From contig CACYTI010000013.1 in the NCBI GenBank assembly GCA_902777275.1, positions 1-61,946 on the forward strand: 61,946 bases of DNA, in the 5' to 3' direction. The DNA comes from an uncultured Ruminococcus sp. (GTDB lineage: Bacteria; Bacillota; Clostridia; Oscillospirales; Acutalibacteraceae). A program made the position numbers and the translations under genes. The notes beneath the pieces were generated by a model. It ran no database searches. It was not told the DNA's origin and saw only the letters and a list, made by a program, of their open reading frames with translations. Below are positions 43,534 through 50,930 of the stretch, in pieces (position 1 is the first letter of the stretch; every line of letters starts with the position of its first letter).

Positions 43534-44085
43534 TTATTCACCCTTTTTCATATTATCCCAATCGGCGCGAAGTATTCCCATGAACACCATGTCGTACCCT
43601 GTGCCGTCTATAATAACGTCCTCTCTGAAAGTGCCCTCATATTTAAAGCCCGCGTTTTCATAGCTTTTGATCGCGCGGGTGTTATCGGCGAACACGCGCA
43701 GGAACACGCGGTTCAGTCCAAGCTCCTCAAATGCGTACTCCAAAGCGAGCTTAGCCGCAGCGGAACCGATCCCTTTGCCTCTGCATGAATCTTCTCCGAT
43801 AAAAATGCCGTACTCGCATTTTTTGTTGACGGGGTCAATGTCGCGCAGATAAACCGAGCCGACCTCCTCGCCCGTTTCGTTGTCGGTGATCATAAACTGA
43901 GCCACCTCGCCGGTCTGAACGCGGCTGCGGTACCAATTAAGGTGTCCCTCGGCGGTCAGCGGAGTTCTGTAAATAAAATGCTCCATTACCGAAGGGGCGT
44001 TGCGCCACTTTACGATTTTGTCTGTGTCAGTCTCGGTTATCGGGCGTATGGACGCGCTGTGTTTTTTGCTTGTTTTGTTTTGCAT
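43534..44085 (-). CDS. GNAT acetyltransferase, probably nucleotide-amino-sugar N-acetyltransferase
   Basis: 183 residues. RimJ/PseH-like GNAT: IRPITETDTDKIVKWRNAP, the acetyl-CoA loop GEDSCRGKGIGSAAAKLALE (R/QxxGxG/A), VFADNTRAIKSYENAGFKYE. PseH and related enzymes acetylate 4-amino-4,6-dideoxy sugars; placed directly downstream of a WecE-like transaminase, this is likely to acetylate dTDP-4-amino-4,6-dideoxygalactose, as WecD does. The start is at 44085, 4 bp after the transaminase stop, with only a weak AAGGG. Confidence 0.75.
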   Translation of the reverse strand: MQNKTSKKHSASIRPITETDTDKIVKWRNAPSVMEHFIYRTPLTAEGHLNWYRSRVQTGEVAQFMITDNETGEEVGSVYLRDIDPVNKKCEYGIFIGEDSCRGKGIGSAAAKLALEYAFEELGLNRVFLRVFADNTRAIKSYENAGFKYEGTFREDVIIDGTGYDMVFMGILRADWDNMKKGE

Positions 44086-44089
44086 ATTA

Positions 44090-45241
44090 TCAGCCCTTGT
44101 AGAACTTAATTACGGTATCAATTACCTTGTTTATATCGCTGTCGCTCAGTCCGTAGTACATCGGAAGCCGGAGCAGCCTGTCGGATTCCCTTGTAGTGTA
44201 TTCGTCCTCGCCGTGGAAAACACCAAACTTTTGACCCGCAGGGGCGTTGTGGAGCGGAATGTAATGAAACACGGCTAAAATGCCGTTTTCTTTGAGGAAG
44301 GAGATAAGCTCGGTACGCTCATCCAAGTCCTTTGCTTTTAAGTAGAACATATGCGCGTTATGCTTGCATTCGGCGGGGATAACCGGGCGCTGAACAAAGC
44401 CTTCATTTTCAAGCTCCTCAAAAGCATTGTAATATTTGTTCCATGAAGCTAAACGGTCGTTGTTGATTTTTTCAGCCTCCTGAAGCTGTGCCCAAAGGTA
44501 AGCGGCGTTCAGGTCGCTCGGCAGATAAGAAGAGCCTTGGTCTACCCAAGTGTATTTATCTATCTGACCGCGCAGGAACACGCTGCGGTTGGTGCCCTTT
44601 TCGCGGAGTATCTCGGCTTCCTCGATTTTGGCAGGGTCTTTGATAAGCAGCGCTCCGCCCTCGCCCATGCTGTAGTTTTTTGTTTCATGGAAGGAATAGC
44701 AGCCAAAGTCGCCGATAGTTCCGAGAGCTTTACCCTTGTATTCCGACATAACGCCCTGAGCCGCGTCTTCAACAACCTTCAGGTCATACTTTTCGGCTAT
44801 TTCCATAATAGTATCCATTTCGCAGGAAACACCGGCGTAATGTACGGGAACTATCACCTTTGTTTTTTCGGTGATCGCGTCCTCGATTTTAGTTTCGTCT
44901 ATATTCAGAGTGTCGGGACGGATATCGACAAACACCAACTTCGCACCGCGCAGTACAAACGCGTCTGCGGTTGAGCAGAAGGTGTACGATGGCATAATAA
45001 CCTCGTCGCCGGGCTGAATGCCGAGCAGCAACGCCGACATTTCAAGTGCGTGCGTGCATGAAGTGGTCAGCAGCGCTTTGGGAGTACCTGTTTTGTCCTC
45101 GATCCACTTGTTGCACTTAGCGGTAAAGGGACCGTCGCCGCAAATTTTGTGGTTTTTAATGGCTTCGCTTATGTAATCGGTTTCGGGTCCTAAGAACGGA
45201 GGTACGTTAAACGGGATCATAAAGTTTCCTGTCTTACTCAT
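44090..45241 (-). CDS. rffA: dTDP-4-amino-4,6-dideoxygalactose transaminase (WecE/RffA-like)
   Basis: 383 residues, DegT/DnrJ/EryC1 family, very close in pattern to E. coli WecE: IQPGDEVIMPSYTF, VFVDIRPDTLNIDET, VPVHYAGVSCEMDTI, VVEDAAQGVMSEYKGKALGT, FHETKNYSMGEGGA (PLP lysine), REKGTNRS, YTWVDQGSSYLPSDLNAAYL. It transfers an amino group from glutamate to dTDP-4-keto-6-deoxyglucose. First gene in the cluster; AAGGAG six bases before ATG 45241. rfbA and rfbB in the same cluster supply the substrate. The product is inferred from resemblance; a 3-amino (FdtB) outcome is less likely because no FdtA isomerase is present. Confidence 0.88.
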   Translation of the reverse strand: MSKTGNFMIPFNVPPFLGPETDYISEAIKNHKICGDGPFTAKCNKWIEDKTGTPKALLTTSCTHALEMSALLLGIQPGDEVIMPSYTFCSTADAFVLRGAKLVFVDIRPDTLNIDETKIEDAITEKTKVIVPVHYAGVSCEMDTIMEIAEKYDLKVVEDAAQGVMSEYKGKALGTIGDFGCYSFHETKNYSMGEGGALLIKDPAKIEEAEILREKGTNRSVFLRGQIDKYTWVDQGSSYLPSDLNAAYLWAQLQEAEKINNDRLASWNKYYNAFEELENEGFVQRPVIPAECKHNAHMFYLKAKDLDERTELISFLKENGILAVFHYIPLHNAPAGQKFGVFHGEDEYTTRESDRLLRLPMYYGLSDSDINKVIDTVIKFYKG

Positions 45242-45490
45242 TTGGTTCTCCTTTTCAAAAGAAAGAGTGTTGTTGATAATATCTCATACAGTAATAATTA
45301 TATTATAACAAAAAGGAAAAGTCAACCAAACAAGGCTTATATACCATTTTCGATTATAGAAAATTAATACTGTTCGCACCGCAATTTTGTTAAAAATTAA
45401 ATTTAAAGAAAAAGGCGCGCCCAAAGGCTTTTACTCATAAGGATGATTTGAAATTAAAATTGAAACAGCCGATTGGGAGCCTAAACAATA

Positions 45491-45525
45491 AAACACTGTA
45501 CAGCTAAAAAGTCTGTACAGTGTTT
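45491..45525. terminator. Bidirectional terminator
   Basis: AAACACTGTACAG (45491-45503) and CTGTACAGTGTTT (45513-45525) form a perfect 13-bp stem with T or A runs on both sides. It ends the deaminase operon on the minus strand. The 45242-45637 gap holds nothing else that I recognise as a gene. Confidence 0.8.
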
Positions 45526-45637
45526 TTCTATCAAATAACGTGTATTAGTATACAAGTTTATTTATCAGAAATATTATCTGAATAATAAAGGCGGATACTC
45601 GTAAACCACGAACACCAGTACTATTTAGATTTCAGAA

Positions 45638-47386
45638 TTAATACAAACACGATAATTCGTCCTTAATTGCAATTCTTTGTGTATATAGACAAGTATATGC
45701 TCTACCTATAGCACCAAAAAAAAGGTGACACTTAGGGCATCGGGACTTATCTTTGCCGAACGAAAGAATGTGTGACGTTGCAATATCAGGATAAGGATCA
45801 ATATAGTATATATCTCGTATACCTAATTGAAATGCTTTTTTTGAGCATAATACACATGAACTTGCAGAAGTGAACAATTTACCACCCTGTATCCCTTCTC
45901 CTCCATATTTTACAATTTGTAAAAAAGCGTTTTCTTCAGCGTGAAGAGATCGAGTATGAACCTGGTTGTTCTGACCAGTTATTTCTTCGTATTCATCTTT
46001 AAAACAATATGGGCATAGACGACCTTTTAGTGTAGAGAGAGTAGTTCTGTTTTTATATTTTTGGTGCATATGTTCAACAAACTCTTTGTCTTCAATTTCA
46101 AATGTACTAAAAGAATCGCGATCTTTATTTACCAAATAGTTTTCAGCATTCCTTAAGTTACACGGCACTTGTCCCTCTGCTACACTATTCCAACCAACTG
46201 CCTTAATACTAAAATGAGAGTCAGTAATTACAGCTCCGACTTGCCTTGAAAGACAACCAGAGTTCAATTTTGCATTATATGCGATTTGCATACATCGTTC
46301 AACACTCGTAGGAGTTATTAACCCTGGGTGTTTAATTAACGTAATGTATTTTATTAAAGATTCAGTTACAAAATACTTTTCTTTGGTTGATTCGTAAGGA
46401 TTGTATAAATATATATCAGCTAACTGTACACATGCACCGATATCCTGATTCGTAAACTTTGATTCTCCTTTAAGTTTTCTAGGATATTCTTTTTTATCTA
46501 AAGCCTTAATCTGTTCTCTGCTTAGTTTTTCACCTAATCTACGAACCCTTTCTTCATCATCTGTACTAACGGCAACCAAATAAAATGAAGAATATCTATC
46601 CTGAAAATATGTTGCTTCATATGGACTTCGTATAGCATCTAGGCAAATAAATGTTGGTTGATCATTTCCTCTGTTCACGGTTTTGACGGCTTTTATAAAA
46701 TCATTTGCTCTGCTTGCAAGTGCAAACATGTGAACACCACTAAATCCGCTTCCTACGGTGATATCTCCATGATCACGTATTCTATTGCCAAACTCCTGAA
46801 GGCAGTGTGTAAATGTACTTACTGGTGTACTTCTATCTGCATCAATATAGATATTGTTGTTCATAATACATCTGAATTTTGACTGAATACTTCCAAGCCT
46901 AATAAGAATATCATAAGCAATTGACAAGTCATTTTCATTTGACCTGTTCAAGACGCTGTTTTCTTTATATATTTTTGATACTTCATCATGCAAATATGAG
47001 TATTCGGCTACAATATTAGAGTATTTCTGCTCTAATTCATTTTTAATTTTCTCAGATAAATCTTCTCCAATTATCTTGTTCAGTTCATCAAACAACACTT
47101 CATATTCAAACTGTATAATAAAGGAAAAAATAACATCTGTCATACTTATCCTGAAAAAAGAATTCCAATGCTGTTCAATATAGTTATAAACGATTTGATA
47201 TTTTCGTTGCTCATTTGTTTCAAAACTTGTCGTTTTAGGTTCACGTAAGTTCAGATCAGAAAATTTTTCAGTACCTAAGATATTGGAAACAGTAGTGCAA
47301 CCGGCACCTGTCCTTCCAGTTAGGCCGATTATAATAAACTTTTCTCTTTCAGCATAAATCTTTTCGATTGCTACTTCTCTTTTCAT
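45638..47386 (-). CDS. avcD: AvcD-type anti-phage deoxycytidylate deaminase
   Basis: 582 residues. N-terminal P-loop NTPase-like domain (IIGLTGRTGAGCTTVSNILG, residues ~15-35; the Walker A lysine is Cys), a long helical middle, and a C-terminal zinc deaminase domain with HAEENAF (~480), SCVLCSKKAFQLG (~510; Ser replaces the usual Pro before CxxC) and a further CPYC/CPKC pair. This kinase-like plus deaminase layout is that of AvcD/'anti-phage dCTP deaminase', which deaminates dC nucleotides and starves phage of dCTP. I use ATG 47386 after TTTGGAGGATAG. It follows the TIR gene by 16 bp. The tail cysteines could form a second zinc site. Confidence 0.8.
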   Translation of the reverse strand: MKREVAIEKIYAEREKFIIIGLTGRTGAGCTTVSNILGTEKFSDLNLREPKTTSFETNEQRKYQIVYNYIEQHWNSFFRISMTDVIFSFIIQFEYEVLFDELNKIIGEDLSEKIKNELEQKYSNIVAEYSYLHDEVSKIYKENSVLNRSNENDLSIAYDILIRLGSIQSKFRCIMNNNIYIDADRSTPVSTFTHCLQEFGNRIRDHGDITVGSGFSGVHMFALASRANDFIKAVKTVNRGNDQPTFICLDAIRSPYEATYFQDRYSSFYLVAVSTDDEERVRRLGEKLSREQIKALDKKEYPRKLKGESKFTNQDIGACVQLADIYLYNPYESTKEKYFVTESLIKYITLIKHPGLITPTSVERCMQIAYNAKLNSGCLSRQVGAVITDSHFSIKAVGWNSVAEGQVPCNLRNAENYLVNKDRDSFSTFEIEDKEFVEHMHQKYKNRTTLSTLKGRLCPYCFKDEYEEITGQNNQVHTRSLHAEENAFLQIVKYGGEGIQGGKLFTSASSCVLCSKKAFQLGIRDIYYIDPYPDIATSHILSFGKDKSRCPKCHLFFGAIGRAYTCLYTQRIAIKDELSCLY

Positions 47387-47402
47387 AACTATCCTCCAAA
47401 TC

Positions 47403-48173
47403 TTAACCAAGTATTAGTTCAGCGATTTCGTCAGATATTTCTTCAACAGTGTTTATTGCGGTATTCCTAGCTAACTTATCCGCTAATGAAGGGCTATAAT
47501 CGATGACTTCTTTTTTTGTAATGTTATGCCATATGGGCAGAATTATCTGCTCACCTGAAATTGCCTTGGTTATGATTCCATCCAACTCATAGTTTGTCCA
47601 GCCTTTTTTAATAAAATCTTTGGATATTACAACTATACCAAATCGACTATTAGCAAGGCCTTTGTCGATTTTTCTACGTAAGCTATCACCGATTCTCATT
47701 TCAAATTCATCGTACCAAACCTTCACACCCTTAGCTACCAATGCTTGAGCAAGCGGACGAACAATATCGTCTTTATCTTCAGATGCATGTGAGATAAAAA
47801 CATCATATTCTGGATCTATATCAACATCATTATCAAGGCCAAGACCTCTATTGTGAATGAGAGAAGGTATTGAAGAAAGTGGTTGTTGGTTTAAAGTCGG
47901 AAGTGATGTAGGTAAGACCTTTACAGAGGCGTTAACTCTTCCAACAAGTCCTCGCATATCTATTGCAACGTGCCAATGTCCAGAATGCGTGGTAGCTAAC
48001 CGAACAGGTGAGCGTTTGGCTAATCCTCCGATATATCGATATCGTCTACCGTTTTTATAGTTACAAAAATTTGTACTGTCAAGTAATTGAACGTTTGCCG
48101 CACTGCCGCTTAATGTAATTTCAACAATACGACCTTTATCAAGATTTCCAAGATCTGTGTGAATAAATTTCAT
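47403..48173 (-). CDS. DUF1883-TIR domain protein
   Basis: 256 residues. Residues 1-88 match DUF1883 (KFIHTDLGNLDKGRIVEITL, SGHWHVAIDMRGLVGRVNAS), a short beta domain of unknown ligand. A flexible linker leads to a TIR domain from ~125 (YDVFISHASEDKDDIVRPLA, GVKVWYDEFEMRIGDSLRR, SKDFIKKGWTNYELDGI). The Glu in NYELDG (~197) is where NAD-cleaving TIR proteins have the catalytic Glu. Start 48173 has GAGGAAATCT upstream. It is first in an operon with the deaminase. NAD depletion after sensing of infection by DUF1883 or the partner is inference. Confidence 0.85.
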   Translation of the reverse strand: MKFIHTDLGNLDKGRIVEITLSGSAANVQLLDSTNFCNYKNGRRYRYIGGLAKRSPVRLATTHSGHWHVAIDMRGLVGRVNASVKVLPTSLPTLNQQPLSSIPSLIHNRGLGLDNDVDIDPEYDVFISHASEDKDDIVRPLAQALVAKGVKVWYDEFEMRIGDSLRRKIDKGLANSRFGIVVISKDFIKKGWTNYELDGIITKAISGEQIILPIWHNITKKEVIDYSPSLADKLARNTAINTVEEISDEIAELILG

Positions 48174-48213
48174 AGATTTCCTCACTTTCTTTGCAATTAA
48201 TAATTGTTGCCAT
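48139..48213 (-). CDS. Possible 24-residue leader ORF overlapping the TIR start
   Basis: ATG 48213 follows TGGAGTGAAAACTT, a good ribosome site, and encodes MATIINCKESEEIYEIYSHR plus four residues before TGA. It overlaps the TIR gene's start in another frame by 35 bp. If translated, it could couple or limit TIR translation. It may be chance. Confidence 0.3.
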   Translation of the reverse strand: MATIINCKESEEIYEIYSHRSWKS

Positions 48214-48248
48214 AAGTTTTCACTCCATTTGATTATATATTTAAACGG

Positions 48249-48254
48249 ATTATA
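48249..48254 (-). promoter_or_regulatory. Possible -10 box of the TIR-deaminase operon
   Basis: A TATAAT on the minus strand lies about 75 bases before the TIR ATG and 36 before the leader ATG. A -35 at 17 bp would be TCGCCA, a poor match, so the promoter may need an activator or be weak. Confidence 0.35.
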
Positions 48255-48287
48255 CGCTTATTTTTACTTTCTGGCGACAAAAAAATA

Positions 48288-48316
48288 TTGCATTTGGTGA
48301 GAAAACATGATAAACT
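48288..48316 (+). promoter_or_regulatory. Promoter for a divergent small RNA
   Basis: TTGCAT (48288-48293) and TAAACT (48311-48316) are 17 bp apart on the plus strand. No plus-strand gene follows; only a short stretch and a terminator, which suggests an RNA of about 84 bases. Confidence 0.4.
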
Positions 48317-48322
48317 AGTAGT

Positions 48323-48406
48323 TGCTACACAGACTAAGCTTTCATGTTTTGAAATTGAATGCTTTTGTCACCTTAAGAGATGTCCCTCACACGGACATCT
48401 TTTTTC
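48323..48406 (+). ncRNA. Candidate small RNA beside the TIR-deaminase operon
   Basis: Between the promoter at 48288-48316 and a terminator (AGATGTCC 48378-48385, GGACATCT 48393-48400, T run on the plus strand) there is no reading frame of useful length. Both nearest genes are on the minus strand, so a plus-strand terminator here needs its own transcript. AvcD deaminases are held inactive by an RNA (AvcI) encoded next to them, which makes this a candidate counterpart, though it is on the opposite strand. No sequence similarity to known AvcI is claimed. Confidence 0.35.
48378..48405 (+). terminator. Rho-independent terminator on the plus strand
   Basis: Perfect 8-bp stem AGATGTCC/GGACATCT with a seven-base loop and six T residues on the plus strand only. 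It cannot serve the minus-strand AAA gene and therefore points to a plus-strand RNA. Confidence 0.7.
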
Positions 48407-48417
48407 ATATAATCTAT

Positions 48418-49722
48418 TTATTGCATATTGAGTAGAATTTGTGGCATTCCGCCAAATGCTCCATCAATCATTTTTAAGCCAAGCTTATCACTTGGTCTCA
48501 ATCCGGTAATATCGCTAATGTGTTTTAATGTACTCTCTCCAAATTCATTCTTCATCATCAACCAAACCTCATCACGCTGAACTTTTTCGTTTATTAACGA
48601 TGCATTATGTGTAGTGCATACCAACTGTGCGTTTAAAGGATTAGTTGTAGGATTATAAAAAAGATTAATCATCAGTTTGACTATGTATGGATGGAGACCG
48701 TTCTCAATCTCATCGATAAAGAGTATACCTCCGGTTTCGAGCGTATCAAAAATCAACGGCAAAACATTTAAAAGCTTAATTGTACCTGTTGATTCAATTT
48801 GCAGAAAAGGCAAAACGCTTGTATCTACCACTTGGTTGTTGTCATAAATATTATGCGTAGATTGAACATCAACACGAACACTCTTGAAAACGACTGCTCT
48901 ATTTTCAAAATCATCTGAATCAAAAGGACGCTTTTCAACCTTTTCTTCATTAAAATTTACAACAATGTCTTTCAAGGTTGGATCTGCGCTTCTTAGAATT
49001 TTAAGATACTTCTCTTTTTTGTCATCGGAAAAAGTTTCTTCACTCAAATTAGATAATCCTCTCATGGAAGCCATATTAATTACTTGCACGCTTGTAATTG
49101 CATCAATTATTTTTGTGGCTAACTTATTGTTTAAAAAAGAGGCCATTGATAAACATAGTGCATTGTTTTTTACAACGGTAACGTTATTTTGAAATGATTT
49201 TAGTTCTGATTTTAATTCAATACTTTCATAACTTGGAGAAGATCGACTGAGGATTGTTTCAGTACGTCTTCTTTTCTTAGTTAATTCTTCGGAAAGAATT
49301 TCGTTGCTTTCGGCTACTTCGAAAGAATAAGTATAAGTTATAGTGTCTAAAAGTAATTGGATTTTATAAGAAGTTGATTTTTCTTTACTTGCTGTATTGA
49401 ATTTAAAATAATTTCTCGGAACGGCCAAATCATCTTTTATGGGCTGAATCTCCATTAATTTAGGATTATTGGACGCCCAAATGGGTGACAAAAGAATAAT
49501 TCTTTTTATCTGTAATATAATCTTACAAAAATTTGATTTTCCAGATCCATTTGCACCAAACAAATAAGCTAATTTATTAAATCGTTGTTCGTCTCCTGCT
49601 ATAAACGTATGATTATCAATAAGCTGGCTGTTAGGAACAGCTGTTTCCATATCTAAGGTAACCGTTTCGTTAAACGGGCCGAAATTCGTCGCAGAAATCG
49701 ACTTTAAAACTGCATTACTCAT
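48418..49722 (-). CDS. AAA family ATPase (AAA_15/AAA_21, RloA/OLD-like)
   Basis: 434 residues, SMC/ABC-type ATPase. Walker A LFGANGSGKSNFCKI (~52-66), a large helical middle, and Walker B GGILFIDEIENGLHP (~330), followed by QLVCTTHNASLI (H-loop). N-terminal KSISATNFGPFNETVTLDM is typical. Such ATPases work in defence with partners (RloB, PtuB, OLD nuclease domain), but no TOPRIM or HNH domain is fused and no partner lies on the same strand next to it. It may act alone, or with the TIR-deaminase genes 245 bp downstream. GGAGGAATT precedes ATG 49722. Confidence 0.75.
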   Translation of the reverse strand: MSNAVLKSISATNFGPFNETVTLDMETAVPNSQLIDNHTFIAGDEQRFNKLAYLFGANGSGKSNFCKIILQIKRIILLSPIWASNNPKLMEIQPIKDDLAVPRNYFKFNTASKEKSTSYKIQLLLDTITYTYSFEVAESNEILSEELTKKRRRTETILSRSSPSYESIELKSELKSFQNNVTVVKNNALCLSMASFLNNKLATKIIDAITSVQVINMASMRGLSNLSEETFSDDKKEKYLKILRSADPTLKDIVVNFNEEKVEKRPFDSDDFENRAVVFKSVRVDVQSTHNIYDNNQVVDTSVLPFLQIESTGTIKLLNVLPLIFDTLETGGILFIDEIENGLHPYIVKLMINLFYNPTTNPLNAQLVCTTHNASLINEKVQRDEVWLMMKNEFGESTLKHISDITGLRPSDKLGLKMIDGAFGGMPQILLNMQ

Positions 49723-49882
49723 AATAATTCCTCCTTATCGCTGATATTATACTACTTTCAGCTCAATAAGTCAATAGTTATCGAGGAAAATTGAAAAATT
49801 ATAGCAAAAAGATAGAATAACAAGAATTTTTGCGTTTTGATTCGAAATTATTAATTTGCAAGCATAAACACCACAGTTACTT

Positions 49883-49919
49883 ATTGTATGTAGAATCATT
49901 GTATTCACAAGACTATAAT
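49883..49919 (+). promoter_or_regulatory. Control region of the R-M controller gene
   Basis: Two direct copies of ATTGTAT (49883-49889 and 49898-49904) lie just upstream of a TATAAT (49914-49919). C proteins of restriction systems bind repeated boxes at their own promoter; these repeats are candidates, but they do not match the best-known GACT-type C-box, so this is tentative. Confidence 0.35.
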
Positions 49920-49942
49920 TTAATAAAAGGAGAATTACGCCT

Positions 49943-50158
49943 ATGGATATTATAAAAGTATTCGGAAATAATGTGAAGCGTTATCGAAATCAGCTTGGTA
50001 TTTCACAAGAAGCTTTCGCTGAAAAATGCGGTTTGCACAGAACATATATCAGCGCTATCGAATGCTATCGTAGGAGCATTGCGTTGGAAAACATTCAGCG
50101 AATTGCTGACGCATTAGGCGTTGAAACATACAAGTTGTTTATAGAAAGCGAGGAATAA
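49943..50158 (+). CDS. XRE-family controller protein of the R-M system
   Basis: 71 residues, nearly all one helix-turn-helix: FGNNVKRYRNQLGISQEAFA, EKCGLHRTYISAIECYRRSI (recognition helix), then a dimer helix. Size and features are those of C (controller) proteins, which delay endonuclease expression until the methyltransferase is made. It ends 3 bp before the endonuclease ATG, the normal C-R layout. AAAGGAG precedes the ATG. Confidence 0.8.
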   Translation: MDIIKVFGNNVKRYRNQLGISQEAFAEKCGLHRTYISAIECYRRSIALENIQRIADALGVETYKLFIESEE

Positions 50159-50161
50159 TTC

Positions 50162-50839
50162 ATGATAGAAACACTTGAAGATTTCATTAGAGAATATACA
50201 AAAATCAAGGAAATGGGCTGGATAAAAACACACCGTTCCGGTCCGACAGGTATTGGTAAAACGCTTGAGGATTTGCTTGGCATTCCTGAAAACAATCTGG
50301 ATGAACCGGACTTCGGAGAGTATGAGCTAAAATCCTGCAGAATCAACTCTCAGAGTATGCTTACCATGTTTACCCGCGCTCCTCAGCCAGCCAGAGCGAA
50401 TACCTATCTCCGTGAAAAATATGGTTATTCCAGCAGTGTCTATGATAACGACGAAAAGGTGCTTCATTCTACTCTTTCTGCTGACAGATTTACACCGATC
50501 GCCAATACAGGCAATAAATTGAAAATCTGTTGCCAAACGGATGGTATTTACATAGAATCACAAGATGGAATTGAAAATATATTTTGGTCGAGAGAGGCAT
50601 TGAAAAAATGCTTCGAGAAAAAATATAAGAATAAATTTGTTTACGCAAAGGCGTTAAACGAAGGCGCCGGAGCTAACGAACGCTTTCAATTCATAGATGC
50701 CTATGAGGTTTCCGGTTTTGACTATGACGCTTTTATCAAACTTTTAGAAGCCGGCAAAATTTATGTAGATTTACGTATCGGGCAATACCATAGCGGAAAG
50801 AACAAAGGCAAAACGCATGACCATGGAACAGGATTTTGA
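50162..50839 (+). CDS. MvaI/BcnI-family type II restriction endonuclease
   Basis: 225 residues. HRSGPTGIGKTLEDLLGIPEN and the active-site stretch DFGEYELKS (E-x-K core) are the MvaI/BcnI pattern, and it ends with KNKGKTHDHGTGF. These enzymes are monomers that cut CCWGG (MvaI) or CCSGG (BcnI) by nicking each strand in turn. The exact target here is not determined. Cotranscribed with the controller and convergent with the methyltransferase gene; a strong terminator separates them. Confidence 0.85.
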   Translation: MIETLEDFIREYTKIKEMGWIKTHRSGPTGIGKTLEDLLGIPENNLDEPDFGEYELKSCRINSQSMLTMFTRAPQPARANTYLREKYGYSSSVYDNDEKVLHSTLSADRFTPIANTGNKLKICCQTDGIYIESQDGIENIFWSREALKKCFEKKYKNKFVYAKALNEGAGANERFQFIDAYEVSGFDYDAFIKLLEAGKIYVDLRIGQYHSGKNKGKTHDHGTGF

Positions 50840-50898
50840 ATTAAAGAAGCCGACCAACCGTTATTGTTCAAAATTCAAAATAAAATAGTTTAAAAATT

Positions 50899-50926
50899 AT
50901 GCGCTGCACACGGAAATGCAGCGCAT
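50899..50926. terminator. Bidirectional terminator between endonuclease and methyltransferase
   Basis: ATGCGCTGCA (50899-50908) and TGCAGCGCAT (50917-50926) make a perfect 10-bp stem with an eight-base loop, followed by TGTTTTATCTTTTT on the plus strand and AATTTTTAAAC on the minus strand. Confidence 0.75.
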
Positions 50927-50930
50927 TGTT

